A program made the translations under genes and the position numbers. From the NCBI GenBank assembly GCA_973895155.1, contig OZ316893.1:18104001-18168000 (forward strand): a DNA stretch of 64,000 nt, given 5' to 3'. This DNA comes from Marsupella aquatica. Taxonomy: Eukaryota > Marchantiophyta. Of this stretch, positions 52,973-63,400 are shown in pieces (positions within the stretch are counted from its first letter, which is position 1; each line of letters begins with the position of its first letter). The notes beneath the pieces were generated by a model that searched no databases, was not told where the DNA came from, and saw only the letters and a program-made list of their open reading frames with translations.

Positions 52973-53120
52973 TGTGGGTTTTGGACATGTGTGGACATGA
53001 GTTCCACTTGTATTCCATTCTCTTGTGTTTGTGATGTGGCAGTGTGACTATGTCTGGATGTATGTGACAAGCGATGTATGTTGTGTAGCGATGTGTATGC
53101 GCACAACAGTGTTCTTATTG
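52973..53120 (+). repeat. Start of the 3' LTR of element A, truncated
   Basis: It begins TGTGGGTTTTGGACATG. From about 53120 the sequence becomes a diverged family-1 LTR, so the element A LTR is cut or interrupted there. No matching 5' LTR was found upstream of 20299. Confidence 0.5.
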
Positions 53121-53950
53121 GGTAGGAAAACTAACACACTACCAGGATAGATACCTCCGTAGCATGAAGATCAAGGCTTTTTTTCTTGGACAACCTGTAC
53201 TGCACCAGCAAAGCTAAAATCAACCAGTAAAAGAGCTCTTGGCTAGTTATGAGTTGTACAATGAGTATACCCATGTTTCCTTGTACCAAGTGGAGAACTG
53301 AATAGAGCTGGTCTTATGTGGCATAGTTTGCAAATCTTTGCATGAGATGTATTGAGTATATGATGTTGCATGATGGTCATAACTTAGTAGGAGTCAATTT
53401 TCTACTTGTGTGTCACACCAGCTTGTTGGAGATTGCCCACACCAACTGGGTTTGGAACACATGACAGGAAACAAGAAACAAGTTTCTTGTTACCAGCAAA
53501 AAAATTCCTATTACCAGGAAAAATGATAATCTAAAAATATATCCTAAGAAGTCTCATTTTCCAAAAAAATTAACAATACAATATTTTTTTGGTTAGCTTG
53601 GGGAGCTGCTATTACCAGCGCCGGGCACTAGCAAAAAAAAGTTGACGACGCAAAAAACAACAACTTTCCTATTGTTTGTAAATACCTCCACCAACTGAGA
53701 GGAGACAAGAAGAAGCAAGGAGCGTAGATAGTTAAGTGTTGGGTATGTTAGTCAAAGAAAGACCCTCAACAGGCCTGTTGGGCAAATTGGATACATTATG
53801 GGGGCAGAATAATTATAAACCCATACAAATATAAGTGTAGTAGATCATTCAGTTGAGATTGAGACAAGGGGATACAACATCACAACTAATAACCCGGTGA
53901 AATAATTTGTCCAATAAATGTGTCTAAACAATTAGCAGCATTCCATGCCT
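53120..53950 (+). repeat. Truncated, diverged family-1 LTR (3' end)
   Basis: CACTACCAGGATAGATACC, GAGCTCTTGGCTAGTTAT, CCCATGTTTCCTTGTACC, AGGAGTCAATTTTCTACTTGTGTGTC and GATTGCCCACACCAACT match 46950-47260 of the + family-1 LTR. After a 241-bp insertion, AACCCGGTGAAATAATTTGTCC and AGCAGCATTCCATGCC match 47430-47520. Orientation is +. Only the downstream, non-coding end is left. Confidence 0.7.
53448..53688. mobile_element. 241-bp MITE-like element, TSD CACCAACT
   Basis: The TSD CACCAACT is perfect at 53440-53447 and 53689-53696. Ends are GGGTTTGGAACACATGACAGGAAACA... and ...GTAAATACCTC; the subterminal TGACAGGAAACA matches the element at 50067, and the right end (reverse complement GAGGTATTTACAAA) matches that element's left end. 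Confidence 0.7.
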
Positions 53951-54658
53951 TGGGGGTTTCACTTCCATAAAAATGGCACATGACGTGCAACGAAAGATAG
54001 GATCGTTTTCTTTGTTCTAAGGGAAGACGTAAGAATTTTCTCATAAGAACAATAGGGTATTTTAAATCAAATTTTGAGACTTATAAGTATTGGGGTCTTT
54101 TTAATCAAAATTTTGGAATATTCCAACTTTAGGCCAATGAATTTATTTTTCTTACATTTTAGGGACTTCGAGGCCTACAACATCGCAGGTGATTGGGAGG
54201 CCTCCATATAGTGAGACCCTCACATTCCATGCCAATAAGTATACATAACCACATACTAGGAGGCCAAAACCACTGGCAATCGAGTTGGTATTTGTGTTTT
54301 GGTGGGTTGTTAGAGGGAAAACTAACACTATTTCATCTTTGTGAAGTGAAAGCCCTCTACAGCCAAATGCCCTACTGGCTTGGCACTCCCAAGTTGAGAC
54401 ATCATATAAGCCTCTGGGGTTTCACTTCCATAGACTTAGCACATCATGTGCAACAAAGAATAAAGTTGTTTTATTGGTTTTAAGTGAAGACTTAGAATTG
54501 TTTTTTGGAAGAACTTTAGGCCGGGTCTATGAAATCCAATTTTGAGTCTTGTAAGAACATTAGGGTCATTTAATTTAAAAATGAGAATATTCTAACTTTA
54601 TAGGGGTTTAAAACATTATTTTTCTTACATATTCAAAGGTTTAAAAATGATGCAGGTG
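53951..54658 (+). repeat. Pair of about 240-bp direct repeats with a 223-bp spacer
   Basis: 53951-54191 and 54415-54658 share GGGGTTTCACTTCCATA, ...GCACAT(G/C)A(C/T)GTGCAAC(G/A)AA, TTTTGAG.CTT and TTATTTTTCTTACAT, ending GCAGGTG, with many substitutions. They could be the LTRs of a very small non-autonomous element or a simple duplication; no TG...CA ends or TSD seen. Confidence 0.5.
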
Positions 54659-55194
54659 CTAGTTGGACCTACAGATTTACGTGTGCCCCTCCCAGAAAAT
54701 GGGGTTCTTCTATGCAATAAGATGAGGAGGTGCCATTGAAAAATTGGGGCAGACAGGCTCAGGAGGAATGAGTTTGACGTTGTCAATTGCGTCAAGGAAT
54801 GTTTGTGGATTGTGCAAGACAAACTGAAAACATGTTGTAAAGAATTGGATAGCATCACTGCATTTGCCTCTTGTGGCACTTGCTTTACAAGAAGTTAAGG
54901 CACATAGGTTCATATTAGACTTGGCTCTAAAAAACTATTTTACCTTCATTCAAGCACCTGGCTTTGGCCCTTGATGAGGGAAGAGGAGGATCAACTTTGC
55001 ATTTGCATCCTACACTTAATGTTATCGATCATGGAATTGTGGATGGACTCGAGCGGTTTGGGCCAGAGTGGTTCACTCTGACCAAAGTTTTGGGATTGCA
55101 AGTGAGTATGCTCCTAACATCCCAAGGGAGAGGGCTCTACTTTGACATGAACTTAAGTGTCTTCTCCCACAAGATAACTAGATTATTTGTGGAG
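54659..55194 (+). other. Spacer with a possible LINE 5' portion
   Basis: The frame at 54964-55206 is open and runs in a different frame into the endonuclease-like sequence that follows; nothing in it is diagnostic. Confidence 0.3.
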
Positions 55195-55440
55195 ATTTTA
55201 ACATGATGGAGGAACGGAGCGACTCTTCTGGCTCTTTGTCTCTTATCCGTGGTTGTGAGGCAGAATTTTGGAGATTCTTCAAAAATAGATTTGACTTAGA
55301 AGACACATTCTCTATTAGTTCTGATTTTCAGGGGTCCATATTCACTTGGAGAGGGACTATTAACAGCCGATTGGTCCAATCTCGACTAGATCAATTTTAC
55401 TTCAGTGGGCCAAGTTGGTGGGTGGGAGAGGTGGAGAAAT
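55195..55440 (+). pseudogene. LINE ORF2 endonuclease fragment
   Basis: The reading CGDFNMMEERSD followed by FTWRGTINSRLVQSRLDQF is the end of an apurinic-type LINE endonuclease (GDFN and the R.DR/RLDQF region). It sits on the same strand as the RT at 56.65 kb. AGAGGTGGAGAAAT at 55427-55440 recurs at 59784-59797, so this fragment may belong to an older LINE that was the target, not to the LINE that follows. Confidence 0.6.
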
Positions 55441-55933
55441 TGATACAAGAAGAGGGCTCTACTATTAAGATACTATTAACTACAAGAAATTGATACAAGA
55501 AGAGATCTTAATAGTATCTTAATATATAGATCCAGTCTTGCTCCGACAGGATTTGATTCTAACAATAAAAAAGTGACATACTTCAAAGCCAACTCCAACT
55601 TACTAAAGGAGGAGAAATCTGTGGAGGAACTTTAAAAAGAGTGGGCTGGAGGTGAGAGGATTGTAGACAACCTGCATTTTACACTTTCACTTAGCGATTA
55701 GGAGAATCAGAAGCAGATTTTCTGAATTACAAGGATCTACTTTAGCTTGAGAAGCTGAGACCAGGGGACTAAGGGAAAAACTCTCTGAACTTTAACAATC
55801 ATTGACAAATTCTCTGAAACAGATCTTAGGGACTATGTCACTGCTGAGGAAGAAATGAGGACTGCTGAACATGCAGAAGGCAGCGCATCATGGAAGGAGA
55901 CTTTCAAGGTTGAGATGGCTAGGGCAGGGTGAT

Positions 55934-56458
55934 TTTCTCTGGAGGCTCTGGATTGGGAGAAACACTCACATGTTTCAGACGGGGGGGAGACGGGTGTTTG
56001 ACCTGGGACTTGTCCTGTCAGAGGCAGTGGAAAACTTATTCGCTGCTGGTCGGCGTTGCCCCCCGGGCAGGAAGTGCACTCGCCTGCTGCGCGCCAAATC
56101 ATGTATCGATGGGCTTTGCAGGAGCTGGCTTGGCAGTGGGGGGATCAGTTTCACTTCCGCTGGGTGACTCTGATTTTGCAGTGATGTTTGAACGTTGAGA
56201 CCAATGAATGTATGGTTCTGGGGGCATTGATGCCCTCAAGCTGGTTGTGAGTTTGTGTGGTGTGGGTTTGGGTTGCTGGTAGGTGTCTTCGGGGAGGGTA
56301 ATTCCTTGCCTTAGGTGGGTTTGGGTTGGTTTTTTGAGGTTTGGCCCTCTGTTCTGTCTTGGCTGCCTCCCGGGAAACCTGGTCTGTTTGTGCGCCCTCC
56401 CCGTGGGGCTTTTCACGGGGGAACTGAAACTATTTATAAAATGGCTACCATTCCAAGG
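55934..56458 (+). mobile_element. 5'-truncated LINE nested in the LINE, with a 28-bp TSD
   Basis: 55906-55933 is repeated exactly at 56459-56486 (begins AAGGTTGAGATGG, ends GGGCAGGGTGAT). The insert starts with LWRLWIGRNTHMF, GGRRVFDLGLVLSEAVE and PGRKCTRLLRAK, then a 3' UTR with CCCGTGGGGCTTTTCACGGG and an A-rich end. It is the same LINE family as the - copy at 5472-6064. Confidence 0.8.
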
Positions 56459-56486
56459 AAGGTTGAGATGGCTAGGGCAGGGTGAT

Positions 56487-58010
56487 GAACCATCTAAATT
56501 TTATTTTGCTAGCATTAAAGCCAAAAGGAATAAGGAGACAATGGCGTCACTGCTTGTGGAGGACAGATCAATCATCACACATGAAGACAAAATTATTGAA
56601 GAGGTGGAACAACAGTTTGTGTGTTTATACAAAGCTGAGGCAGAATAGCAAGTGGATCCGGCTGTAAGGGAGGCAAGACGTCAGCTGTTCAAGAATACTC
56701 GTAAAGCATTGTCAGATGCTGAGCTTCTCAGGCTTGAACATCCACTGACTTTACAAGAGGCGAGGGCTACCTTATGGATATTTCCTCTTGATAAAGCTCC
56801 TGGTCCTGATGGGACTGACCACAAGGTTTTCAGATCATGTTGGGAATTTGTTAAAGAGGATCTGATGAGCATGGTTTTGAACTTTTGGAGGACGAAGGCC
56901 CTGGCACCCAGTATCAAAGACGGAATCATTAAGCTCATTCCTAAGAAGCCAGATAAACGCAGATTGAAAGATTGGAGACCATTAACAATGCTGAATACAA
57001 CTTATAAATTGATTTGCAAAAATCCTAGAGTTGCGTCTTAAACCTCTTCTGCAAAAACTTATCAGTCTGCAGCAAACTTGCTTTAACTCGGGTAGGCATA
57101 TACTAGAAAATATTTCAATTGCTTGGTTGGCTGTGGATTGGGTTACTCATCAGAAAAGGAAACACTGTTTTTACAACTGGACTTTGAGAAAGCTTTCAAC
57201 CGGGTTTCTCATTCTTATATTTGGGAGACCTTACACTTGCTAGGTGTAGGTTTGCACTTCATTAGTCTTGTTTGATCACTCATTAGTGGTGCTAATTCTA
57301 AGTGCGCATCAATGGTCTCTTCTCTAAGGACATCTGGATGCTTAGAGGTGCGGCAAGGATGCCCTCTATCACCCTTGCTCTTTGTCCTTGCGACCCAGCC
57401 TTGATGGACCACTTGGATTATGAATTATTGATGGGGAGATTTGAATTAAGGTGTATAGATATCAGACTCCCAGATGATTAGCTATAGGCTCGTTGTGGCC
57501 GACATGGGAATGTTTATAACTGACATCAGAAGAGGATTTCAATGGTGCTAAGGGTGTGCTTGTCTGGTACGAATTGGCATCAGGGGCTAAGTTAAATCTT
57601 CATAAGTCTACTGTCATCTCCCTGGCTATGGAGAACACACCGGAATGGTTAATCAGTATGGTATGTATGATCAGCCAAAAAGGAGAGATTCAACAATATT
57701 TGGGAGCACAGTGGGATGGGGACTAAACCCTGCGCAACTACACACCTTTCTGCGTGGACAAGATTGGAAACAGACTTTCAACTTGGGCAAACAGGTTCCT
57801 CTCATTCACTAGCGGGACTATTTTAGTCAAACATGTTCTCCAAGCAATTCCCATATACCACGTGGTGTTTTTGCACTCCTCAAACACAATGACAAAAAAG
57901 ATGGTAGCGCTATGCAGGGAATTCCTTTGGGGGTACAATGCTAAAGGCGGTAGGAAAATCCCTCTAGTTGCTTAGAGAACACTTTCTAGACCAAAGATCA
58001 ATGGGGGCAT
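56487..58010 (+). pseudogene. LINE ORF2 reverse transcriptase, broken
   Basis: Readable in pieces: DEPSKFYFASIKAKRNKETM (56480-56650); FPLDKAPGPDGTDHKVF, GIIKLIPKKPDKRRLKDWRP and LNTTYKLICK (56652-57030); QLDFEKAFNRVSHSYIWETL (about 57170-57230) with the first catalytic Asp; EVRQGCPLSPLLFVL (about 57345-57390); and VVADMGMF (about 57493-57513) where the FADD/YADD box has become VADM, losing one catalytic Asp. Several stops and shifts. It would copy LINE RNA at a nicked target if intact. Confidence 0.7.
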
Positions 58011-58431
58011 TGGACCGAAAGACTTCAGAACACACTCACATGCATTACTATGCCAATGGTTTAACAAGGCTTTAGACATGCCATCTTCTGAATGGGCCAG
58101 ACTGTTTGCGGCTAATCTTAGCTTGGCTAAGTGGAGAAATGCTAAAACCATCAGGCAAAACCAGTACTACTTTGTTAATCCAAGGGCTTTTAGTGGTTGG
58201 AGCTACACTGGAAGTCTTTGGCAGGCCTGGGAGTCGCTACGAACACATCTTCTCTTTTCTTCAAGGAAGTGGCCAAGTGGTGGAGAGTTGAGGATGTAAT
58301 TAGGTGCATGGAAGGATTGCAAGACTTGGGGGAAATTACTATTTGCGCCGTCATTAGGGCTTGTGGCAGAATTGGGATTTGAGACATTGTTGACTTGAAG
58401 GAGCCCTCTCCTTGTAATAGTATTACAAGGG

Positions 58432-58960
58432 GTATACTAACAATGCAAGCAAACAGGAAACAGTTAACTGGAAATAATTTTTTTGTTGCTGATATCAGGT
58501 GTTTGATTCGTGGTATTAGCCAAAACAATCCATTTTTGAGGATTTTTTTTGGCTCCTATCACAAAATCTTTAAGATAGCTGTCTTGCTAAGAATACACCA
58601 ACATGCTTCTATTAAGCCAAAAAAAAATGTCCGCAAAACTTTTGAGAGAATTGTGCATAATTTAAGGATAATATTATTGCTAGCTAAGCTCGCTAGCAAT
58701 AATTTGACATAGTAGTGAGGTTTCTAATTTAAAAGTTGATCATAAATTGATTTTTTGATTGTTGACATTGTTAGCAAGTTTTGCCATCAATATTTTTCCA
58801 TGTGTATTTTGATGGATATTCTTCTCAACGATAAAAATTGGTGTGAAAAAACCCTGAAGTTAAGTTTCCTAGCAATATTTTCCCTCACTAATAATATTGT
58901 TTTTTCCTGTTTTCTGTTTCCTGTTTACTCACATCCTTAAAACCCCCATACTGCATACTA
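58432..58960. mobile_element. Probable third copy of the GGGGTAT...CAGGAAACAG MITE family
   Basis: GGGGTATACTAACAATGC...AAACAGGAAACAG at the left and CTGTTTCCTGTTTACTCAC...AACCCCC at the right resemble the ends of the elements at 50067 and 53448. It interrupts the LINE C-terminal region. I did not find a clean 8-bp TSD, so limits are uncertain. Confidence 0.4.
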
Positions 58961-59173
58961 CTCCAGAAAATTAGATAGGGTAAGAGACTTGGATGATAGA
59001 ATCAAAGAATTGAGCCTAGAGTTTACAAGGAAAATCAAGTGCTCTTCCGACCAACCACAGATTAGGTCTGCACTTGCTGGGCAATGGAGGTAAATGGACA
59101 AACCTGAATCACTGAGGAAATTCTTTCTATCTAATTCTTTCCTGCTATTATCCTCTGGCCTCCAGCTGAGATT

Positions 59174-59470
59174 ATGTTGTTGTTGGGATCCTTCAAAGGC
59201 TTGGGTTATACACATTCAATTGTTGCATTCACGGTGTATCAGGTCGTGTTGGCTCTATGGACAACCAGAAACGAGCAACTTTTCAATCCCCTGAAAAGGC
59301 ACCTCTTCAATTTGAATCTGGTTCTTTCTGAAATGGCTAACATTTTCCACGGGATGTGTGAGACATCTGGCCCCAGTCGAAAGCACTCAAGGCTTCTACG
59401 GGCCAAGGAGATAGTGGTATGGGAACGAAGGAGATGGATGGGTTGGGTGAATGCTTTTGTGATTTGGTAA
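59174..59470 (+). pseudogene. LINE ORF2 C-terminal fragment
   Basis: VVLALWTTRNEQLF, FNLNLVLSEMANIFHGM and GPSRKHSRLLRAKEIV match the C-terminal motif of the other two LINE copies here, more diverged. The 3' UTR (59500-59783) has the same CTTGGC...CCGGCCTTTTGGCC...CCCGTGGG layout as the nested LINE. Confidence 0.65.
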
Positions 59471-59797
59471 ATGATTTGAACATTTATGGGGCTGTTGACT
59501 CTTAATCAGTTGCCCTCAGTTCTCTTATTAAAAGTAGCAGTTTTAGTTAATTTAGGTGAGCACAGGTTCTACCTTGCATTAGGCTCAGGTTTTTATAGGG
59601 TTTGGTAGTTTGATTGGAGTTACACTGTTACTAGTGTTGCCTTGTCTTTTGTTCTTAGAGATTGGTTTCTTTGGATGGTGTTCTTTTCCCCTGGGGCTTG
59701 GCCCCCGGCCTTTTGGCCTCTGTCTTGGTTGCTTTTGGCACCCCTTCCCGTGGGTTTTAATTTGAGGGTCTTATTGGAAAAAAAGAGGTGGAGAAAT

Positions 59798-60489
59798 AGC
59801 ACTGGTGAGCTATGGTGAGTACCTTCCACTAAGATGGAGCGCACCAATTGACCTGATACAAATGCTGAAATGCTCCTGGTTTGATGGATGGTCAATATCA
59901 TTATCGGGAGCAACAATAATGAGAGCCACCATTGCCAGCTATGACGGCCATAAGTCAAAGATGGCGCAAATGAATGGCTCTAAGCTGCTTGGGTATCCTT
60001 GATTTGAGAGGTACTCCCGGGCCTTGACCGCACGACATACTTAAGTAGCATGTCCGTGGTGAGGACTTCCATACGAAATAACCCAAACAACATATGAAGG
60101 ATGGCAACAAGGACACGTTATGTACAATGATGTCAAAATCTTTGTCTGGATCATGAACAATACAACCGGGACAAACTACATACACATTCACAATAAACCG
60201 ACTAGACTGCAAGCCTAAGCATTTCATAACTAGACAAGTATCTGAAATTGAAGTGGTATAATGAAGTTTGAGTAGATGTTCAAAACACAACCAAAGATTT
60301 CTAGACACGGATAATATGGCCACCACATAACAAGAGAGGTCATTCAAAATCCAGGCACCTAACTAGTTTCTCCACTTCCTTCACCTTGGCTTTCAAAAGT
60401 AACTTTGCCACGGATAATGTTGTGTGCCAAATTACAAGTTTCACAGCTAGAGTTGTGGGGAATCATATTGGTAGCAGTGGGAGTGCTTT
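59798..60489. other. Spacer, nothing recognised
   Basis: Short open frames only. It joins the LINE tail duplication on the left to the family-2 LTR edge on the right. Confidence 0.4.
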
Positions 60490-63400
60490 TGTCACACCAA
60501 AAGATCCGTCCTTACGCAGATTTTGGCTTAGGCTGGCATAAACTTTGTTAGTATTGAGGTTTCGGGCAAGGAGGGATGCAAATGGTACTTTATTCTTGTA
60601 ACCCAATGCTAAGCGTGCTTGACTCTACACTTATGCATACCATAGGTATACTTTGTGTTTTGCCGCCGTAATGTACCTTAAGTCAATAGCTTGATCAACC
60701 CTGGCCTTTGTGCTGTCCGCCTTCAATCCGGATCCAATGATACGGGTGTCCAACCTAGGCTTGCAACCACGTACTATCCGCAGCTAACCTCCCGTGCACA
60801 GCTTGCATAATGCATTTGACCAAGCATTTTCTGCCCTTATACGAGATTGATTGGACTTCACAACAGACAATCCCGATTGACACAAAGGAAATGATGGGGA
60901 AAAGACTTTACTTCAGAATATGGCATACACATACACACAGTTGACTCAACTTCTTCTGAATTAGCAAGCCCAATGGCGGCGAGCTGTACACTACAACGGA
61001 GCCCGGCTCCGCACTTGCCCAACGAGATTAGTAGCACACTCACCCCTTGGTGATTTCTATTCACAAAGGTCGAGACTCCCCGCACATCTTGCGGATACCC
61101 GGTTCTGAACCTAAAATCCCCCTTGCCTCTACCAGGGGGTGCACTAAATACTGTCTAAGGGCCGTGACCAGGAATGAACACGACATCTGAATCTAACCTA
61201 TCCTAAATTCATCTAACTGTAAGGCCAAAAAGTGGAGTGTCTTATTCTAAGATTTTGCGCTAAGTGGAGTGGGTCGGACAAGACAGCGTCGCTAACTAGT
61301 TTTGACGCTTGTCTATATAGCGTCTGACCCCCTTGTCTAACCTAGATCTACTCCAAACCTACTCCGCCGCTAATGTCTGGCACGCTTGCCAAACCCACCC
61401 AAGTTGGACCTGGAACGCCCGTCCCGCTATCTCCTTAGACGGTCTACATCCTGCTTTGAGTGGCGAGAGAGACTCGTTCTCTTGCTTTGTCGCGTCCGTC
61501 TCCTCCGCGGTGTCTTGGCATGCCTCTTCCAACTGCTGGGTGTTGCTTTTCAGCTGAGCCACTAGTTGGTCCTACTTAGTGGCTTCTTGTAGAAGCCGTG
61601 CCACCTCAACCTTCAGGGCGTCACCCTCCACCGCATCTCTTTGGGCCTAAGCTTTGGCTTCCTCAAGGTCCTTTTGCTAGACAACAACTTGTCCCTTCAA
61701 GTTATCAATCTGGGTCCGGAGCCATGAGATCTTGGCATCCTTTCCGGCTTCGGCTTGTGTGGCCAAGGCTGCCTTGGCTTTGGCTTTGGTGATCTGGGCC
61801 AAATTGGTCGCAAGCTGGGGCCAAAGAAGTTGAAGCTTGGTTTCTTGGGCTGAAGCTTCATTTAATAGTTGGGTTGCCTCACCCCAATACTGCTCTATCC
61901 TCCTTGTGGCTTTGGACTGTGCACGCCCTGCCCTTACTACCGCAACCAGTTCTTGGCTGAAGGAGTACGCCACCTTCCGGGCCATAAACAACCCCACGTC
62001 TTGACCGACTTCTATGGAGAGGTTGCCAAGCAACCCATTTAAAAATGTACCCATTGAAGCAAAGAATTCCGGGTTCATTAGGTCATGGCCGTTGGCTCTT
62101 GGGCACTGGCCTCCCTCTATCTGGGTGGGGGTGGACAAATCTAGTTCTGGGGTGATGAGCACTGGGACCGCTAGATCTGCTAAGGAGGAGGGTTCCATTG
62201 GCGCAGGCATGGGGGATGGTGGTGCTTCCTCTGTGACCAAGGCCTTCGGCTTGGGGTCAACTCCCGCGGGTCAGTGGCAATGGCCGCCCGCACTTGGTTT
62301 TGTGCATCCAAGGCCACGATGACTGCCATGTCTGGTAAGGAAGATGAAGCCCCCTCAGTCGGCTTTGGGATTGGAGTAGGGGTGGGTGCTGCAGGTGCCA
62401 AGCTTCAGGCCTTGGGTTGGGCTTGCCTCTCTTGAGCCGGGAATACCCATCTGGCCGGGGTAAGCTTGGGCTCATTGCGTTGGGGAAGGCTTTGGCGATC
62501 AAAATGGGCGTACCACTCTATAATGATCTCAATGTGGCTTGCCAAGTACGCCTTTCCCCCGAGGTAAAGGTCTTCCTTCGTTGTTCCATCTCCTCATGGA
62601 ACTTCTTGACAAAGAAAGAAGCCCACGTCCTAGGCCGGTAGTTCTCAACCTGAATCACCTGAGCGGCGGATATCTCTCCCCGCGGCTCCATCATGTGGAG
62701 CGTGTACCGCTGAAACTCAAGCCGCTCCGCCACCTCCGGGATGATATAGGTATGCATAAGGAAACCATTGCCCACGGACCCCTTGGGCGGGAAGCTAGAG
62801 GACTGGTACTTGGCTCCCTTGCCCCCTGGTGCTCGTGACTCTACCCAATCCTTCCCTTCGGGTAAGCCAAAGATGAGTTGTAATCGTGCCTTGTTCAAGG
62901 ACATTACTTGTCCGTGCGCACGGGTCTGTTGACGGGCTTTGTCAAAGTTTTGAATGAACTCCGTCATGTCTTGCCCGTAGTACCTGCAAGTGTTCCAAGG
63001 GAGAGCAACAAGGTGCTTGAACCCTTGGGTTTTCAGGTAACATGCATGCTTTGGGTGGATAATGTTTTTGTGGACATTCTCCCCCATTCGATGCATGGTC
63101 AATTTGGCCACTGCAACAGTGGCCACTAGTAAGCCGGATATTGAGGCCGGCTCCTTCCGCTTCTTACCCCAAGAATGACCCTCGGGGTGACTGGTTGAGG
63201 GGGATAATTCTCCATCTTCCCTCTCTAGTGGTGATGGTATTGCCACCGCCATTAGTACTGGTGCCGGGGCTGCAATTGTCACCGTGTTGTCTACTCGGGC
63301 TGCTTCTCGGGTTTGGGCTTGCTGGCAAGGCGGCAAGGTACCCACCATGCGTTGATGGGTACCCGGTGGATTACAAACAAGGGGAGGGGAGGGGCCTCCT

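Larger units (their letters stand above)
20299..53120 (+). mobile_element. Element A: Ty3/gypsy retrotransposon encoding a DNA methyltransferase and a PHD finger (decayed, heavily nested)
   Basis: Ignoring nested insertions (21957-37529, 38193-47617 and 50067-50450), the + strand reads gag (20299-21956), protease (37535-38192), linker and DNMT (47625-49280), RT (49287-50066 plus 50459 on), RNase H (to 51181), integrase (51219 to about 52570) and a PHD finger (about 52650-52797). A polypurine tract at 52959-52972 is followed by an LTR start TGTGGGTTTTGG at 52973. The RT-RNaseH-integrase order is that of Ty3/gypsy. Scattered stops and frameshifts show that it is no longer autonomous. The 5' LTR was not found; the 3' LTR seems cut short near 53120 by an old family-1 LTR. 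Gag start and outer limits are approximate. Confidence 0.8.
55441..59783 (+). mobile_element. L1-like LINE, decayed, with nested insertions
   Basis: LINE protein motifs run in order on +: WLGQGDEPSKFYFASIKAKRN (split by the nested LINE at 55934), RT with DKAPGPDG, IKLIPKKPDKRRLKDWRPL, LDFEKAFN and VRQGCPLSPLLF, then a post-RT region (TSGTILVKHVLQAIPIYH, REFLWG) and the C-terminal motif at 59.2 kb. It ends with a G/C-rich 3' UTR and a GGAAAAAAA tail at 59776-59783. A 14-bp direct repeat (55427-55440 and 59784-59797) directly after the tail is a plausible TSD. Confidence 0.65.
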
